Of a stretch of 53,651 bases of DNA, positions 41,783 through 50,546 are shown in pieces. Numbering within the stretch: position 1 is the first letter of the stretch; each line of letters opens with the position of its first letter. Origin of the DNA: Fumia sp045121595 (GTDB taxonomy: Bacteria; Bacillota; Clostridia; Oscillospirales; Ruminococcaceae); NCBI GenBank assembly GCA_045121595.1, contig JBGVGI010000078.1, forward strand, positions 1 through 53,651. The letters run 5' to 3'. The position numbers and the translations under genes are program-made. The notes under the pieces were generated by a model. It ran no database searches, was not told the origin of the DNA, and saw only the letters and a list, made by a program, of their open reading frames with translations.

Positions 41783-41800
41783 ATAATTTACAAATTATAC

Positions 41801-41829
41801 TTGAAATTTTTATTTTAAAAAGGTACAAT
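41801..41829 (+). promoter_or_regulatory. Promoter for the small membrane-anchored protein
   Basis: TTGAAA (41801-41806), 17 bp, TACAAT (41824-41829). Confidence 0.55.
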
Positions 41830-41846
41830 ATATTCAGGTGATGAAA

Positions 41847-42224
41847 ATGAGAAAGAATTTAACAGTAAGAATAATGTGTATACTTCTGGCAGGTCTTGTT
41901 GGCATAGGCGCTTTAGGTGGCGGCATTTACGCAATTGTAAGTGGCAGTAAACCCACTTCACAGCAGTCGGAAAACTTACCGCTTTTTATGCACAACGATA
42001 CTCTTTACCTTGTTTCGGGTGAGACGGTTACCGAAATTCCCGATGAAGGTGAAATTATTGAAGTACAGAACGTAATTAAATTCGGTGTTGTACCCGTTCA
42101 GAACGGTGACGCGAATTTCGGAAGTGTGGGAGACACCTATATTTTAGTTGGTGATGATATGTATTACTCTTTTGACGGTGCATATCATATCTGTCAGCCT
42201 GTCAGTACCAGACCCGTTGAATAA
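41847..42224 (+). CDS. Small membrane-anchored extracytoplasmic protein
   Basis: 125 residues. An N-terminal hydrophobic helix (MCILLAGLVGIGALGGGIYAIV) follows a short basic segment and can act as anchor or signal. The rest is beta-rich and acidic (LPLFMHNDTLYLVSG, TYILVGDDMYYSF). No family recognised. The ATG at 41847 is 6 nt after AGGTG; earlier GTG and ATG codons fall on that site. Confidence 0.75.
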   Translation: MRKNLTVRIMCILLAGLVGIGALGGGIYAIVSGSKPTSQQSENLPLFMHNDTLYLVSGETVTEIPDEGEIIEVQNVIKFGVVPVQNGDANFGSVGDTYILVGDDMYYSFDGAYHICQPVSTRPVE

Positions 42225-42228
42225 TTAA

Positions 42229-42257
42229 AAATCCCTGAGTTTAAAACTCAGGGATTT
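42229..42257. terminator. Bidirectional terminator
   Basis: A 12-bp stem (42229-42240 with 42246-42257), between two convergent genes, followed by a T-rich tail. Confidence 0.85.
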
Positions 42258-42261
42258 GTTT

Positions 42262-43149
42262 TTATTCTTCAAAACAATCGTAGGAAGTTAAAATGTGTTT
42301 TCCGATGTTGTACAAAAGACTTTCTGCCTGAATTCTGAGTTCAAGAGGAACAAGCATCAAGCGGTCGTCTTTTTCAAAAGTTTTTCTTTCAAACGGCTGT
42401 AAAAACATATTGTCGGCTTCGAAGGTGAAGTAACCCTTGTATCCGATTTCAAAAAGTCCGTACATCAAAGCGTCATAGTTTACCGAACCGAAAAATGGAA
42501 TGAGATGCGAGTCTAATCCCTGATTGTCGTGAACGTGCAGAGCATAAAGATGCTTACCGATAATTTTTACGCTTTCGTACTGGCTTAACGGCTGCTGATT
42601 TCCGTGACCCGTGTCCCAACAAACGTGAAAAAGAGGATGGTTTACCATTTCAACCATTTCCAGAATGTCGGGAGCGTTGTCTGCCCAGTAGGTGTTTTCG
42701 ATACACATTATATTGAAGTTTTCAAGCAGAATATTTACATCGTATTCTTCTGCAACTTTTAAAACGTCGTCGAAAAAGAGTTTGTTTTTTGCGAAATTTT
42801 CTTCTTTGCCCATTCCTTCTTCCCAACCTGCATGGACAACCAGATTTTTAACTCCAAGCTCCGCGGAAATTTTAATGGAATATTTTGTAGCTTCAACAAC
42901 CTCAGGTTCAGTTAAAGGTCTTCCCATAGGGGCGTGTGCCTGAACAAAGGTAAGTCCCAGCTTTTTAGCAGTTTCTTTTATTGATTCAAGATGTTCTTCA
43001 GGATTTTCTCCGTAAAAGCCGTCTTTTCTGCGCCAGTCGATGCAGAAGTTGTAGTCAACGTACTTAAACCCTGCATTGGCTATGTATTTCATAGCGTCTT
43101 GCTGTGAAGTGAACTTTGTAAAATCTCCCGTTGTGGTTGCAATTTTCAT
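42262..43149 (-). CDS. Sugar phosphate isomerase/epimerase-like TIM barrel
   Basis: 295 residues of the xylose isomerase-like (AP endonuclease 2) fold. Metal-ligand type positions are visible in VVHAGW, ILLENF, WDTGHG, LHVHDN and FTFEAD. Such proteins isomerise or epimerise sugars or keto-sugars using a divalent metal; the substrate is unknown. GAGGAGATG lies before the ATG. Confidence 0.85.
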   Translation of the reverse strand: MKIATTTGDFTKFTSQQDAMKYIANAGFKYVDYNFCIDWRRKDGFYGENPEEHLESIKETAKKLGLTFVQAHAPMGRPLTEPEVVEATKYSIKISAELGVKNLVVHAGWEEGMGKEENFAKNKLFFDDVLKVAEEYDVNILLENFNIMCIENTYWADNAPDILEMVEMVNHPLFHVCWDTGHGNQQPLSQYESVKIIGKHLYALHVHDNQGLDSHLIPFFGSVNYDALMYGLFEIGYKGYFTFEADNMFLQPFERKTFEKDDRLMLVPLELRIQAESLLYNIGKHILTSYDCFEE

Positions 43150-43172
43150 TATATATCATCTCCTCTTCAATA

Positions 43173-43201
43173 ATTATATCACCAAAACAGAGAGAATGCA
43201 A
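43173..43201 (-). promoter_or_regulatory. Promoter for the isomerase-like gene
   Basis: On the minus strand TTGCAT (43201-43196), 17 bp, TATAAT (43178-43173). Confidence 0.6.
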
Positions 43202-43576
43202 CCTCGTGTATGGCGCTGATAAACAAAGGATTTTCGTATGCTTTCGTTTTGTTTCTGAAATGATCAATAATCAGAGCGTTTTTTCAAAATGTACGCCAGA
43301 TATTGTTTTTTGCAGATTTGTGCTTTATACTGACATTAATAGTTTTGTTGTAAGATACTGTATTTTATAAGATATAGTAGTACTGCTTATTAAATATTTT
43401 ACATTACAGCAGATCAGTGGTATAATGATAATGCGAAATTACTGCGAAAATTATATAAAAATCCCCTGTTGATTCGTAATATAGTTTTGATTTTGCATAA
43501 CAAAGTTATTGAAAAGGTGTATTTTATATTGTAAAATTAAGATAAAAAGGAATTTTTATAATACGGAGGAGAAAAT
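43202..43576 (+). promoter_or_regulatory. Long upstream region of the 2030-residue protein gene
   Basis: An AT-rich stretch without a convincing gene. It has two plus-strand promoter candidates: TTTACA-N17-TATAAT (43398-43426) and TTGAAA-N17-TAAAAT (43509-43537). The second is closer and gives a ~33-nt leader with GGAGGAG before the ATG. The 5' half holds nothing I recognise. Confidence 0.5.
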
Positions 43577-46500
43577 ATGAAAAAAATCATAAGCTTTTTG
43601 CTTGTAACTTTGTTGACTGTGAGCATATTGCCTGTCGGTGTTTTTGGTGCTCAGATAAAAGAGTACAAAAATATTGCTATTGGTTGTAGTTATACTACTT
43701 CTCAATCCCCTAACTCAAGCTATCCTGATGCAGGAGGCGAAATGACGGACGGTCAGATCGGCTCTGCAACTTATTCTGATAAGAAATGGTCTGGCTGGTG
43801 TTGGGCACCTGAGGGCACTTACGTGAACGTTATCATCGACCTTGGTGCCAAAAAAGAGTTCCAGGCAGTCGAGCTTGTTACTTTAAACTCTGCAAGTAAC
43901 GGCGGCATCGTATATCCTCAGGGCGATATAAAAATTTCCTATTCCGATAACGAAACTTCAGGATACACTGAGTTTTTTACAGGACCTATTCCTGCAGATG
44001 CACCTAAAGATTCAGTATATACTTATAAAACAGGAGACCTTGAACCTGTAGAAGGCAGATACGTTAAGGTTGAATTCCTTGCCAATAAATGGTCTTTCTT
44101 CTCCGAAATGCGTGTAATGGCAAATGCTCCCGTTGAGCCTTTGTCCCCCCGTATTACAAACGACCTTGCAAAAGAACTTGACGTGAACGAAGGGGATACA
44201 CTTACCCTTTCTGCTGATGCTGAAATTTCTGATAACGGCACACTCTCTTATCAGTGGTACAAAGATGGTGAGGCTATTGAAGGCGCTGTTTTTAATACTT
44301 ATGAAAAGAATGCCGAAGCAGAAGACACGGGCGTATATTACCTTGTAATCACAAACAACTATAATGGTTTTGCAAAATCTGTTACAACTACTCATTGTGA
44401 CGTTGTAGTTTATCCTGCAGGGTTAACAGTGGCAAAACCTGTATTTGGAAAAAATCTTCCCACAGCTATTAATGTAGATTACAGAGATTCTCTTACACTT
44501 GACGTTGAGGTTTCTGTAACGGATAACGGCACACTTTCTTATCAGTGGTATAAAGACGGTGTTCCTTTTGGCGAAAACAAAGATAGCTATATCGTTGATT
44601 TGGCGAAAGTATCCGACAGTGGTACTTATAAAGTTGTCGTAACAAATACAGTAGACGGTATCTATACAAGAGAAGCCGAAAGTGCTGAATGTGTAGTAAC
44701 AGTTAAAGAAAATAAACCTAAGAATATTATTTCAGGCATTAAGTACACAACTTCTTCTGCTGACAGTGAGTTTCACGGCTCTTATAAGGATGCAAACCGC
44801 CAAAAACTTACAGATGGTAAAAGAACTACCGCGTGGGACAACTCGAATAACGTTGCATTCAAAAAATGTAATGCGGGTGTAGATATTACTTTTGATTTTG
44901 ACGGAGAAAAATCCTTTAAGGAAATTCACCTCTATTCCTATAACCCCGGAAACTCAGGTATCGCTTCTCCCAAATCAGTAAAAATTGAAATAAAAAACGG
45001 CGATGAGTGGAAGTATATCTTCAACTCTGCTGTTGTTCCCGCAGGTAACGGCAAACAAAAATACATTTTTGCCGTACCTGACGACGTTGCTTTTAAATCT
45101 GAAGCCGTACGTTTCACTTTTAATGATTTTGAAACCTGGCTCTTTATGGATGAAATCGAAATTTTCGATGATACAACAGGTTTTGATGCAACGGGTAAAC
45201 TTAAAATTGTTCGTGAAAACAACGTAGCTTTGGGTAAATCTTATGAATGCGTTGGCAGTAATGCGCCCGAAGACACATGGTACCCTGATACGGATAACAA
45301 AGAACTTACCGATGGTATTAAAGGCTCAGTTTCCTATACCGACAAGAAATGGGTAGGAAGACGCGTGTGGTCGGAATTTACTTTTGACCTTGAGGATACA
45401 TACTCTTTTGAAGAGGTAAGAGCTGTATTTTTGAACTCTCCTTCGGTTGCTATCAGAATTCCTCCCGTTGTTGAGCTTTACGTTTCCGACGATAAGGAAA
45501 ACTGGACACAGGTAGCAAGTGATTACCTTCTTGCCTCCACTCAGGATATGGTTTTAAATTATTCTTTGCGTGTTCCTGAAACTGCGTACGGCAGATACGT
45601 TAAGTTTGCCGTAAGAGATGCAGGATGGGCGTTTATTTCGGAAGTTGAGATTTTAAGAACGGCAACCGAAAACCCCGATTCATACGATAACAATATTGCT
45701 GCAAGAAAAACTTATAAGTTTAACGCCGATACCGAAAACGATGATGCAAAAGGCTCGGAACTTACAGATGGTGAATTTGCGTCTGCCGATTATCTTGATG
45801 AAGCGTGGACAGGCTTTGCCGATGAAAACGTTGAGATTGTTTTGGACCTTGCAAAGAAATCTTCGTTCAGACAGATTAACACAAGATTTTTAAGTGATAT
45901 CGAAAACGGTATTTCAGTTCCTGCAACAATGAACGTATTTGTATCCGATGATAACGTGGACTGGGATGAAATCGGTTCTCTTAAAATTTCACCACTTGAT
46001 ACCGAAAATGCAGTAGCATCGGTTTATAAATATCTTTTGCCTCAGGAAAAGACCGCTAAATATATAAAACTTGTTTTCGATGCTGATAATAAAATTTATA
46101 TCGACGAAATTGAAGTTTTTGAAAAGCAGAACTTCTTTGAAACCGAAGCAGAAGAAAGCTATGTGGATAAGAATAATATCGCTTTAGGTGCTTCATACGT
46201 CTTTTCGCAGGAAGCTAGTGAACTTTATCCCGATACGGATAATAAGGAGTTAACTGATGCTAAACGTGCAACTCATCTTTACATTGATGAAAGATGGGTG
46301 GGCTTTGATGCTATTTCATACGAAGAACCTGCAAAAGATGGGTCAACCTATACAAAACTTAAAGATTTTGATGTGACTGTCGATTTGGGCAGTGTAAAAG
46401 AATTTGAACACGTGCAGATTGGTGCTTTAAAATCAAAAACTCAGAATTTTGAAGTATTTTTACCTGAAACTGTTAAAGCAGAGTATTCTCTGGACGGAAT

Positions 46501-49500
46501 CAACTGGAATTTGTTTGCTAAAGGAGAAAATCCCGAAGACCTTGGTGGCGTAAATCGTTATAACTTTATCCTTGACAGCAAAGTATCTGCACAGTACGTG
46601 AGATTTACTTTTGCGGTTGTTGGTCCATTTTTCATTGACGAAATTGCAATTTATGAAAATAAAATGGTAAATGGTGACTATGAATCAAATCCTGACGAAG
46701 GTGATTTGTATAACCTTGTTTTGAACAGTGATTACAAAATCTCCCGTTCTGCCGATTACAGAAGCACTTATGGTATTCTTACAGACGGCGTTTACGCTCA
46801 GGATTATAGCAAGTATGACGCTCACTGGACGGGATTTCTTAAAAATGAAAATCAGCTTTTGAACAAAATCGAATTGATTTTTGAGATGGAAAACGTAAAC
46901 TCTATAAGTGAGATTATCTTCAGTTCCAGAAATGGTGACGGCGTTACAACTCCCAAAAACATCAGGCTTTATACTTCAAATGACGGAGTTTATTATGATG
47001 AGTTTGGCACTGTTGAAGACGTAACGACGGAAGGGAACGTTGAACTTAAATGGACTGCTTCTAACGGATTTGATTCCGAAGTTGAAGGAGCTACCGAAGT
47101 TTACTCAAAATACCTTAAAATTATTTTCGAAACACCTGCTGATGATTCTTACGCTTGTCTGGATGAAATCAAAGTATTTGGTAAGAAGGGTAAAACCTCT
47201 ACCGGTTCATTCCCCGTTTCCGCAGTAGGATTCGGCAACCTTGCTTTAGGTAAGTCTTATAAAGCCGTTCCCGTTCAGGTGAACAACCAGTGGGACGAAA
47301 CGGGCAAAAAGCTTACTGATGGCATCAAGGCTATTGCCGACCCGAATGACTCCGCATGGTGCGTATATACCGACGGATACAAGACGGATCCTAACAACGC
47401 AACTACATCCACGTTTTTGCAGACGTTTATCGTTGACCTCGAAGAAGAACAGTACGTTACAGAGGTTAATATGAAGACTTACACGGCGGCTAAGGGAAAT
47501 CAGGGCCCTGCAGAACATCCCTGGACAGTATTCACCTACGCTTCCAACGATGGCGAAAACTGGTTTTTGTTAAGTCGTCAGTGGGATATTAACAGAAACT
47601 TCCCGACAAAACCTAACGTTGTGACACATGGTTGGCGTTCAGGCGCATCCAACATTTATGGTCTTAACGATACGATTGCTGATTACAGCAGTGTAAAAGC
47701 AAGATATATTCGTATCGATATTGAACTTTTGCGTAATTGTCTTATCGACGAAATTGAAGTTTACGGCTACACTGTTCCTCAGGACAATGCCTATATCATT
47801 ACAGATGGCAGAAATCTTGATACCGCAAGGGATTACACGGTAGCTGGTGAAGATACAGGCTACGTGCAGGATATGATTCTTTGCTACAATGGCTGGTATG
47901 GTATGGCTACAGGTGGCGAGAATATTTACAGAGGTGACTGGTTGTCTTACCAGTACCGTCCCTATCTTACGTATATAGACAAAGAAGGCAACGCAGTTGC
48001 TCCGATGTTTGACACTGTATGCTTACTCGCTCTTAAGGCGCGTTCAGGACGTTCGTTTAACGTTGAAGTTGAAATCGGAAAGAGTGAACCTACCCAGGCG
48101 GAAGACTGGTACTGGTATCTCGACAAGACCTTTAAAGAAGGCGGAGACGTTGACGAGCTTAACAAGGCGGCAAGAATTGCGGCAGAGGAGCTTGGTGACC
48201 CGAATTATAAAGTGAAACTTATTGTTATGCATCCTTCCAATGACCGTATGGCTAACAAGAATTTCGGCCCACTTGATGGCGAGTACTACGATACTTCGGC
48301 AAGCGGTTATGCTTACAGTATGAACGAAGACGAAAAACTTGGTTGGCAGAAAGCGGCTGACTGGTGGTTCAAAGAGGTAATAGAACGCTTTGAGGCAGGA
48401 AACTACGAACACGTTGAATTTGCAGGATTCTATTATCTTTCTGAAACTGTAAACTATGCACATGCAATTCCGAGATACCACGTTGAAAGATGTCATGAAC
48501 TCGGTTACAGAATGTACTGGATTCCTTTTGAACATGCCGACGGACTTTACTGGAAAGACGATATCGGTTTTGATGCTATTACAATTCAGCCGGGACATTT
48601 CTTCAAATCGCCTTACGAAGATGGCGCAAAATCTGAACTTGGCAACGAATTTGTTGATAATATCGCAAGAAGAGCAAATTATCTCAATACCGGTATTGAA
48701 CTTGAGCTTGAAGGTAACGTTACAAGAGAACCGATGAAGTATAATCAGTTCCTCGACTATCTTAACGGACTTGTTAAGAATGGTATGGATGGTGACAAAT
48801 GTTACAGAAACTGGTACGACGGCGTAAAAGGTCTTGCGGAATGTGCTTATTCCGAATTACCTGCTCCACGTGCCCTTTATGAATATTGTTATCAGATGAT
48901 GCAGGGCGAATATACCCCAAAAGCCTATATTACAAGCCTTGATAATATTCCTAAGGAATTGGATGAGGCTGACGGCACTTTTGGAGAAATATTGGGTGGC
49001 TCAGGATTTGACGGAAGTCAGTTTGCAGAAGGCTCAAGCTCCGCTTCAGGTGGTGGCGGAAGCTACTACAAAGAACCCGTTGAAGAACTTAAAGTAGACA
49101 CTGCAGTTCGCTCCGAAGACGGCTACGTATGGATTACTTCAAACGGAAGCTATCAGCTTAAGGATAAAGATGATAACCTTGTAAAAGGTTGGGCAGAAGT
49201 TAACGGCGAATGGTATTATACCGATGCCGACGGCTATATGATGACAGGTTGGATTAAAGACGGTAATACCTGGTATTACCTCAAAGCTAACGGTGTTATG
49301 GCTAAGGCAGGATGGTACAAAGTAGATAACGTATGGTACTACTTCGGCGCTTCAGGTAATATGAAGACAGGTTGGGTACTTGATAACGGAAGATGGTACT
49401 ATATGCTCTCAAACGGCGCTATGGCTAAAGCATGTTGGGTAGAAGTAAATGGTAACTGGTATTACCTCACTCAGAGTGGTGCTATGGCAACGGGATGGGT

Positions 49501-49669
49501 ACTTTACGAAAATAACTGGTACTATCTCACAGAATCAGGTGCTATGGCAACAGGCTGGCAGATAGTTAAAGGCAGTTGGTACTACCTTGACCCCGCAAAC
49601 GGCAAGATGCTTAAAGACACAACCGTTGACGGCTACAAGTTAGCTTCAGACGGTAAATGGGTTTTATAA
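43577..49669 (+). CDS. Large secreted multidomain protein with discoidin-like modules, DUF4855-like domain and choline-binding-type repeats
   Basis: 2030 residues. A signal peptide (MKKIISFLLVTLLTVSILPV, cleavage near GVFGA) is followed by a discoidin-like module (~30-180). Two Ig-like domains come next (~195-375, each with TLSYQWYKDG). Then come six more discoidin-like modules starting near 380, 545, 704, 865, 1044 and 1219, recognisable by NNIALGxSY and ELTDG. A domain at ~1400-1785 resembles DUF4855, with a probable TIM-barrel core (FAGFYYLSETVNYA, MYWIPFEHADG). A Ser/Gly linker (~1820) leads to seven aromatic repeats of the GWxxxNGxWYYL type (~1871-2030), which in other Gram-positives bind choline on teichoic acid. 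It is probably a surface glycan-binding or glycan-degrading protein. Confidence 0.88.
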   Translation: MKKIISFLLVTLLTVSILPVGVFGAQIKEYKNIAIGCSYTTSQSPNSSYPDAGGEMTDGQIGSATYSDKKWSGWCWAPEGTYVNVIIDLGAKKEFQAVELVTLNSASNGGIVYPQGDIKISYSDNETSGYTEFFTGPIPADAPKDSVYTYKTGDLEPVEGRYVKVEFLANKWSFFSEMRVMANAPVEPLSPRITNDLAKELDVNEGDTLTLSADAEISDNGTLSYQWYKDGEAIEGAVFNTYEKNAEAEDTGVYYLVITNNYNGFAKSVTTTHCDVVVYPAGLTVAKPVFGKNLPTAINVDYRDSLTLDVEVSVTDNGTLSYQWYKDGVPFGENKDSYIVDLAKVSDSGTYKVVVTNTVDGIYTREAESAECVVTVKENKPKNIISGIKYTTSSADSEFHGSYKDANRQKLTDGKRTTAWDNSNNVAFKKCNAGVDITFDFDGEKSFKEIHLYSYNPGNSGIASPKSVKIEIKNGDEWKYIFNSAVVPAGNGKQKYIFAVPDDVAFKSEAVRFTFNDFETWLFMDEIEIFDDTTGFDATGKLKIVRENNVALGKSYECVGSNAPEDTWYPDTDNKELTDGIKGSVSYTDKKWVGRRVWSEFTFDLEDTYSFEEVRAVFLNSPSVAIRIPPVVELYVSDDKENWTQVASDYLLASTQDMVLNYSLRVPETAYGRYVKFAVRDAGWAFISEVEILRTATENPDSYDNNIAARKTYKFNADTENDDAKGSELTDGEFASADYLDEAWTGFADENVEIVLDLAKKSSFRQINTRFLSDIENGISVPATMNVFVSDDNVDWDEIGSLKISPLDTENAVASVYKYLLPQEKTAKYIKLVFDADNKIYIDEIEVFEKQNFFETEAEESYVDKNNIALGASYVFSQEASELYPDTDNKELTDAKRATHLYIDERWVGFDAISYEEPAKDGSTYTKLKDFDVTVDLGSVKEFEHVQIGALKSKTQNFEVFLPETVKAEYSLDGINWNLFAKGENPEDLGGVNRYNFILDSKVSAQYVRFTFAVVGPFFIDEIAIYENKMVNGDYESNPDEGDLYNLVLNSDYKISRSADYRSTYGILTDGVYAQDYSKYDAHWTGFLKNENQLLNKIELIFEMENVNSISEIIFSSRNGDGVTTPKNIRLYTSNDGVYYDEFGTVEDVTTEGNVELKWTASNGFDSEVEGATEVYSKYLKIIFETPADDSYACLDEIKVFGKKGKTSTGSFPVSAVGFGNLALGKSYKAVPVQVNNQWDETGKKLTDGIKAIADPNDSAWCVYTDGYKTDPNNATTSTFLQTFIVDLEEEQYVTEVNMKTYTAAKGNQGPAEHPWTVFTYASNDGENWFLLSRQWDINRNFPTKPNVVTHGWRSGASNIYGLNDTIADYSSVKARYIRIDIELLRNCLIDEIEVYGYTVPQDNAYIITDGRNLDTARDYTVAGEDTGYVQDMILCYNGWYGMATGGENIYRGDWLSYQYRPYLTYIDKEGNAVAPMFDTVCLLALKARSGRSFNVEVEIGKSEPTQAEDWYWYLDKTFKEGGDVDELNKAARIAAEELGDPNYKVKLIVMHPSNDRMANKNFGPLDGEYYDTSASGYAYSMNEDEKLGWQKAADWWFKEVIERFEAGNYEHVEFAGFYYLSETVNYAHAIPRYHVERCHELGYRMYWIPFEHADGLYWKDDIGFDAITIQPGHFFKSPYEDGAKSELGNEFVDNIARRANYLNTGIELELEGNVTREPMKYNQFLDYLNGLVKNGMDGDKCYRNWYDGVKGLAECAYSELPAPRALYEYCYQMMQGEYTPKAYITSLDNIPKELDEADGTFGEILGGSGFDGSQFAEGSSSASGGGGSYYKEPVEELKVDTAVRSEDGYVWITSNGSYQLKDKDDNLVKGWAEVNGEWYYTDADGYMMTGWIKDGNTWYYLKANGVMAKAGWYKVDNVWYYFGASGNMKTGWVLDNGRWYYMLSNGAMAKACWVEVNGNWYYLTQSGAMATGWVLYENNWYYLTESGAMATGWQIVKGSWYYLDPANGKMLKDTTVDGYKLASDGKWVL

Positions 49670-49697
49670 TTCCCCCTTATATATATCTCTTTTTCTG

Positions 49698-49737
49698 GCA
49701 AAACGGCTCTGTGTTATCAGAGCCGTTTTGCTTTTTT
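49698..49737 (+). terminator. Terminator after the large secreted protein gene
   Basis: A 14-bp perfect stem (49698-49711 with 49718-49731), a 6-nt loop and six T residues. Confidence 0.92.
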
Positions 49738-49754
49738 AAAAATAAGCTTAAAGA

Positions 49755-49786
49755 AAAAGCGTGCTGAAAAATTCAGCACGCTTTTT
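49755..49786 (-). terminator. Terminator of tRNA-Arg
   Basis: A stem of at least 13 bp (arms around 49755-49768 and 49772-49785) closed by an AAA loop, immediately past the tRNA 3' end on the minus strand. Both arms end in A/T tracts. Confidence 0.8.
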
Positions 49787-49861
49787 TGGCACCCCCTGCG
49801 GGAATCGAACCCACATCTAATCCTTAGGAGGGATTTATTCTATCCATTGAACTAAGAGGGC
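49787..49861 (-). tRNA. tRNA-Arg (anticodon CCT)
   Basis: A 75-nt cloverleaf read on the minus strand. A 7-bp acceptor stem begins GCCCTCT and ends with encoded CCA. The anticodon arm AATCC-CTCCTAA-GGATT has CCT at 34-36, and the T arm has GGTTCGATTCC. It decodes AGG. Confidence 0.95.
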
Positions 49862-49869
49862 ATAAAAGT

Positions 49870-49898
49870 ATTATATATGATTTTTCTTAAAAAAGCAA
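49870..49898 (-). promoter_or_regulatory. Promoter of tRNA-Arg
   Basis: On the minus strand TTGCTT (49898-49893), 17 bp, TATAAT (49875-49870), starting transcription a couple of nt before the tRNA. Confidence 0.65.
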
Positions 49899-49905
49899 AT
49901 AAAAC

Positions 49906-49934
49906 TTGATAAATTTTTTCCTCTTTGGTATAAT
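49906..49934 (+). promoter_or_regulatory. Promoter for the phosphodiesterase gene
   Basis: TTGATA (49906-49911), 17 bp, TATAAT (49929-49934). Confidence 0.65.
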
Positions 49935-49954
49935 TTTTTTAAGAGGTGTTTTTG

Positions 49955-50497
49955 ATGAAATTTTTGATTGCTTCTGATATCCACGGCTCGGCATATTATA
50001 CTGAAAAACTTTTAAATCTTTACAAGCAAGAAAAAGCCGACCGTCTTATTTTGCTCGGCGATATTTTATATCACGGACCACGAAACGATTTACCCCTTGG
50101 CCACAATCCCAAAGAAGTCGCAAGACTTTTAAATGAATATAAAGACGAAATTATCTGTGTAAGAGGCAACTGTGAGGCGGAAGTTGACCAGCTTATGCTC
50201 CAGTTCCCCGTACTTGCTGATTATGCTATTTTGTTTGTGGAGGGTAAAGAGCTTTTCTTAACTCACGGACATCACCATAATCCTGATAATCCACCACCAT
50301 TCCCGAAAGGCAGTATTCTCATAAACGGTCACACCCACGTGTCTGCAATTGAGGAAAAAGAAAACTTTATTTATTTAAACCCAGGCTCCGTTTCTATTCC
50401 CAAAGGCAACGGAATCAACAGCTATATGATTTATGACAACAAAACTTTTACTTTAAAATCTTTGGATGGCGATATTTTAAATCATATTGAAATTTAA
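49955..50497 (+). CDS. YfcE/MJ0936-type metallophosphodiesterase
   Basis: 180 residues of the calcineurin-like fold. Motifs in order: SDIHGS (metal Asp and His), GDILYHGPRND, RGNCE, THGHHH and NGHTH. The family hydrolyses phosphodiesters such as model compounds and some cyclic nucleotides; the natural substrate is unclear. The ATG at 49955 follows AGAGGTG by 6 nt. Confidence 0.92.
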   Translation: MKFLIASDIHGSAYYTEKLLNLYKQEKADRLILLGDILYHGPRNDLPLGHNPKEVARLLNEYKDEIICVRGNCEAEVDQLMLQFPVLADYAILFVEGKELFLTHGHHHNPDNPPPFPKGSILINGHTHVSAIEEKENFIYLNPGSVSIPKGNGINSYMIYDNKTFTLKSLDGDILNHIEI

Positions 50498-50515
50498 AAG
50501 ATAATATGATATACT
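50487..50515 (+). promoter_or_regulatory. Promoter for cysS
   Basis: TTGAAA (50487-50492), 17 bp, TATACT (50510-50515), overlapping the end of the phosphodiesterase gene. Confidence 0.55.
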
Positions 50516-50546
50516 TTAAATACATTATTTAAAAGGAAGGCTTTAT

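Noticed and set aside
43131..43370. 79-codon plus-strand frame upstream of the large secreted protein
   Set aside because: No ribosome site, hydrophobic AT-driven composition, and it overlaps the start and promoter of the isomerase-like gene.
44760..47800. DNA-level tandem repeats in the large secreted protein gene
   Set aside because: The discoidin-like modules are similar as protein but diverged as DNA; no long identical nucleotide repeats were seen.
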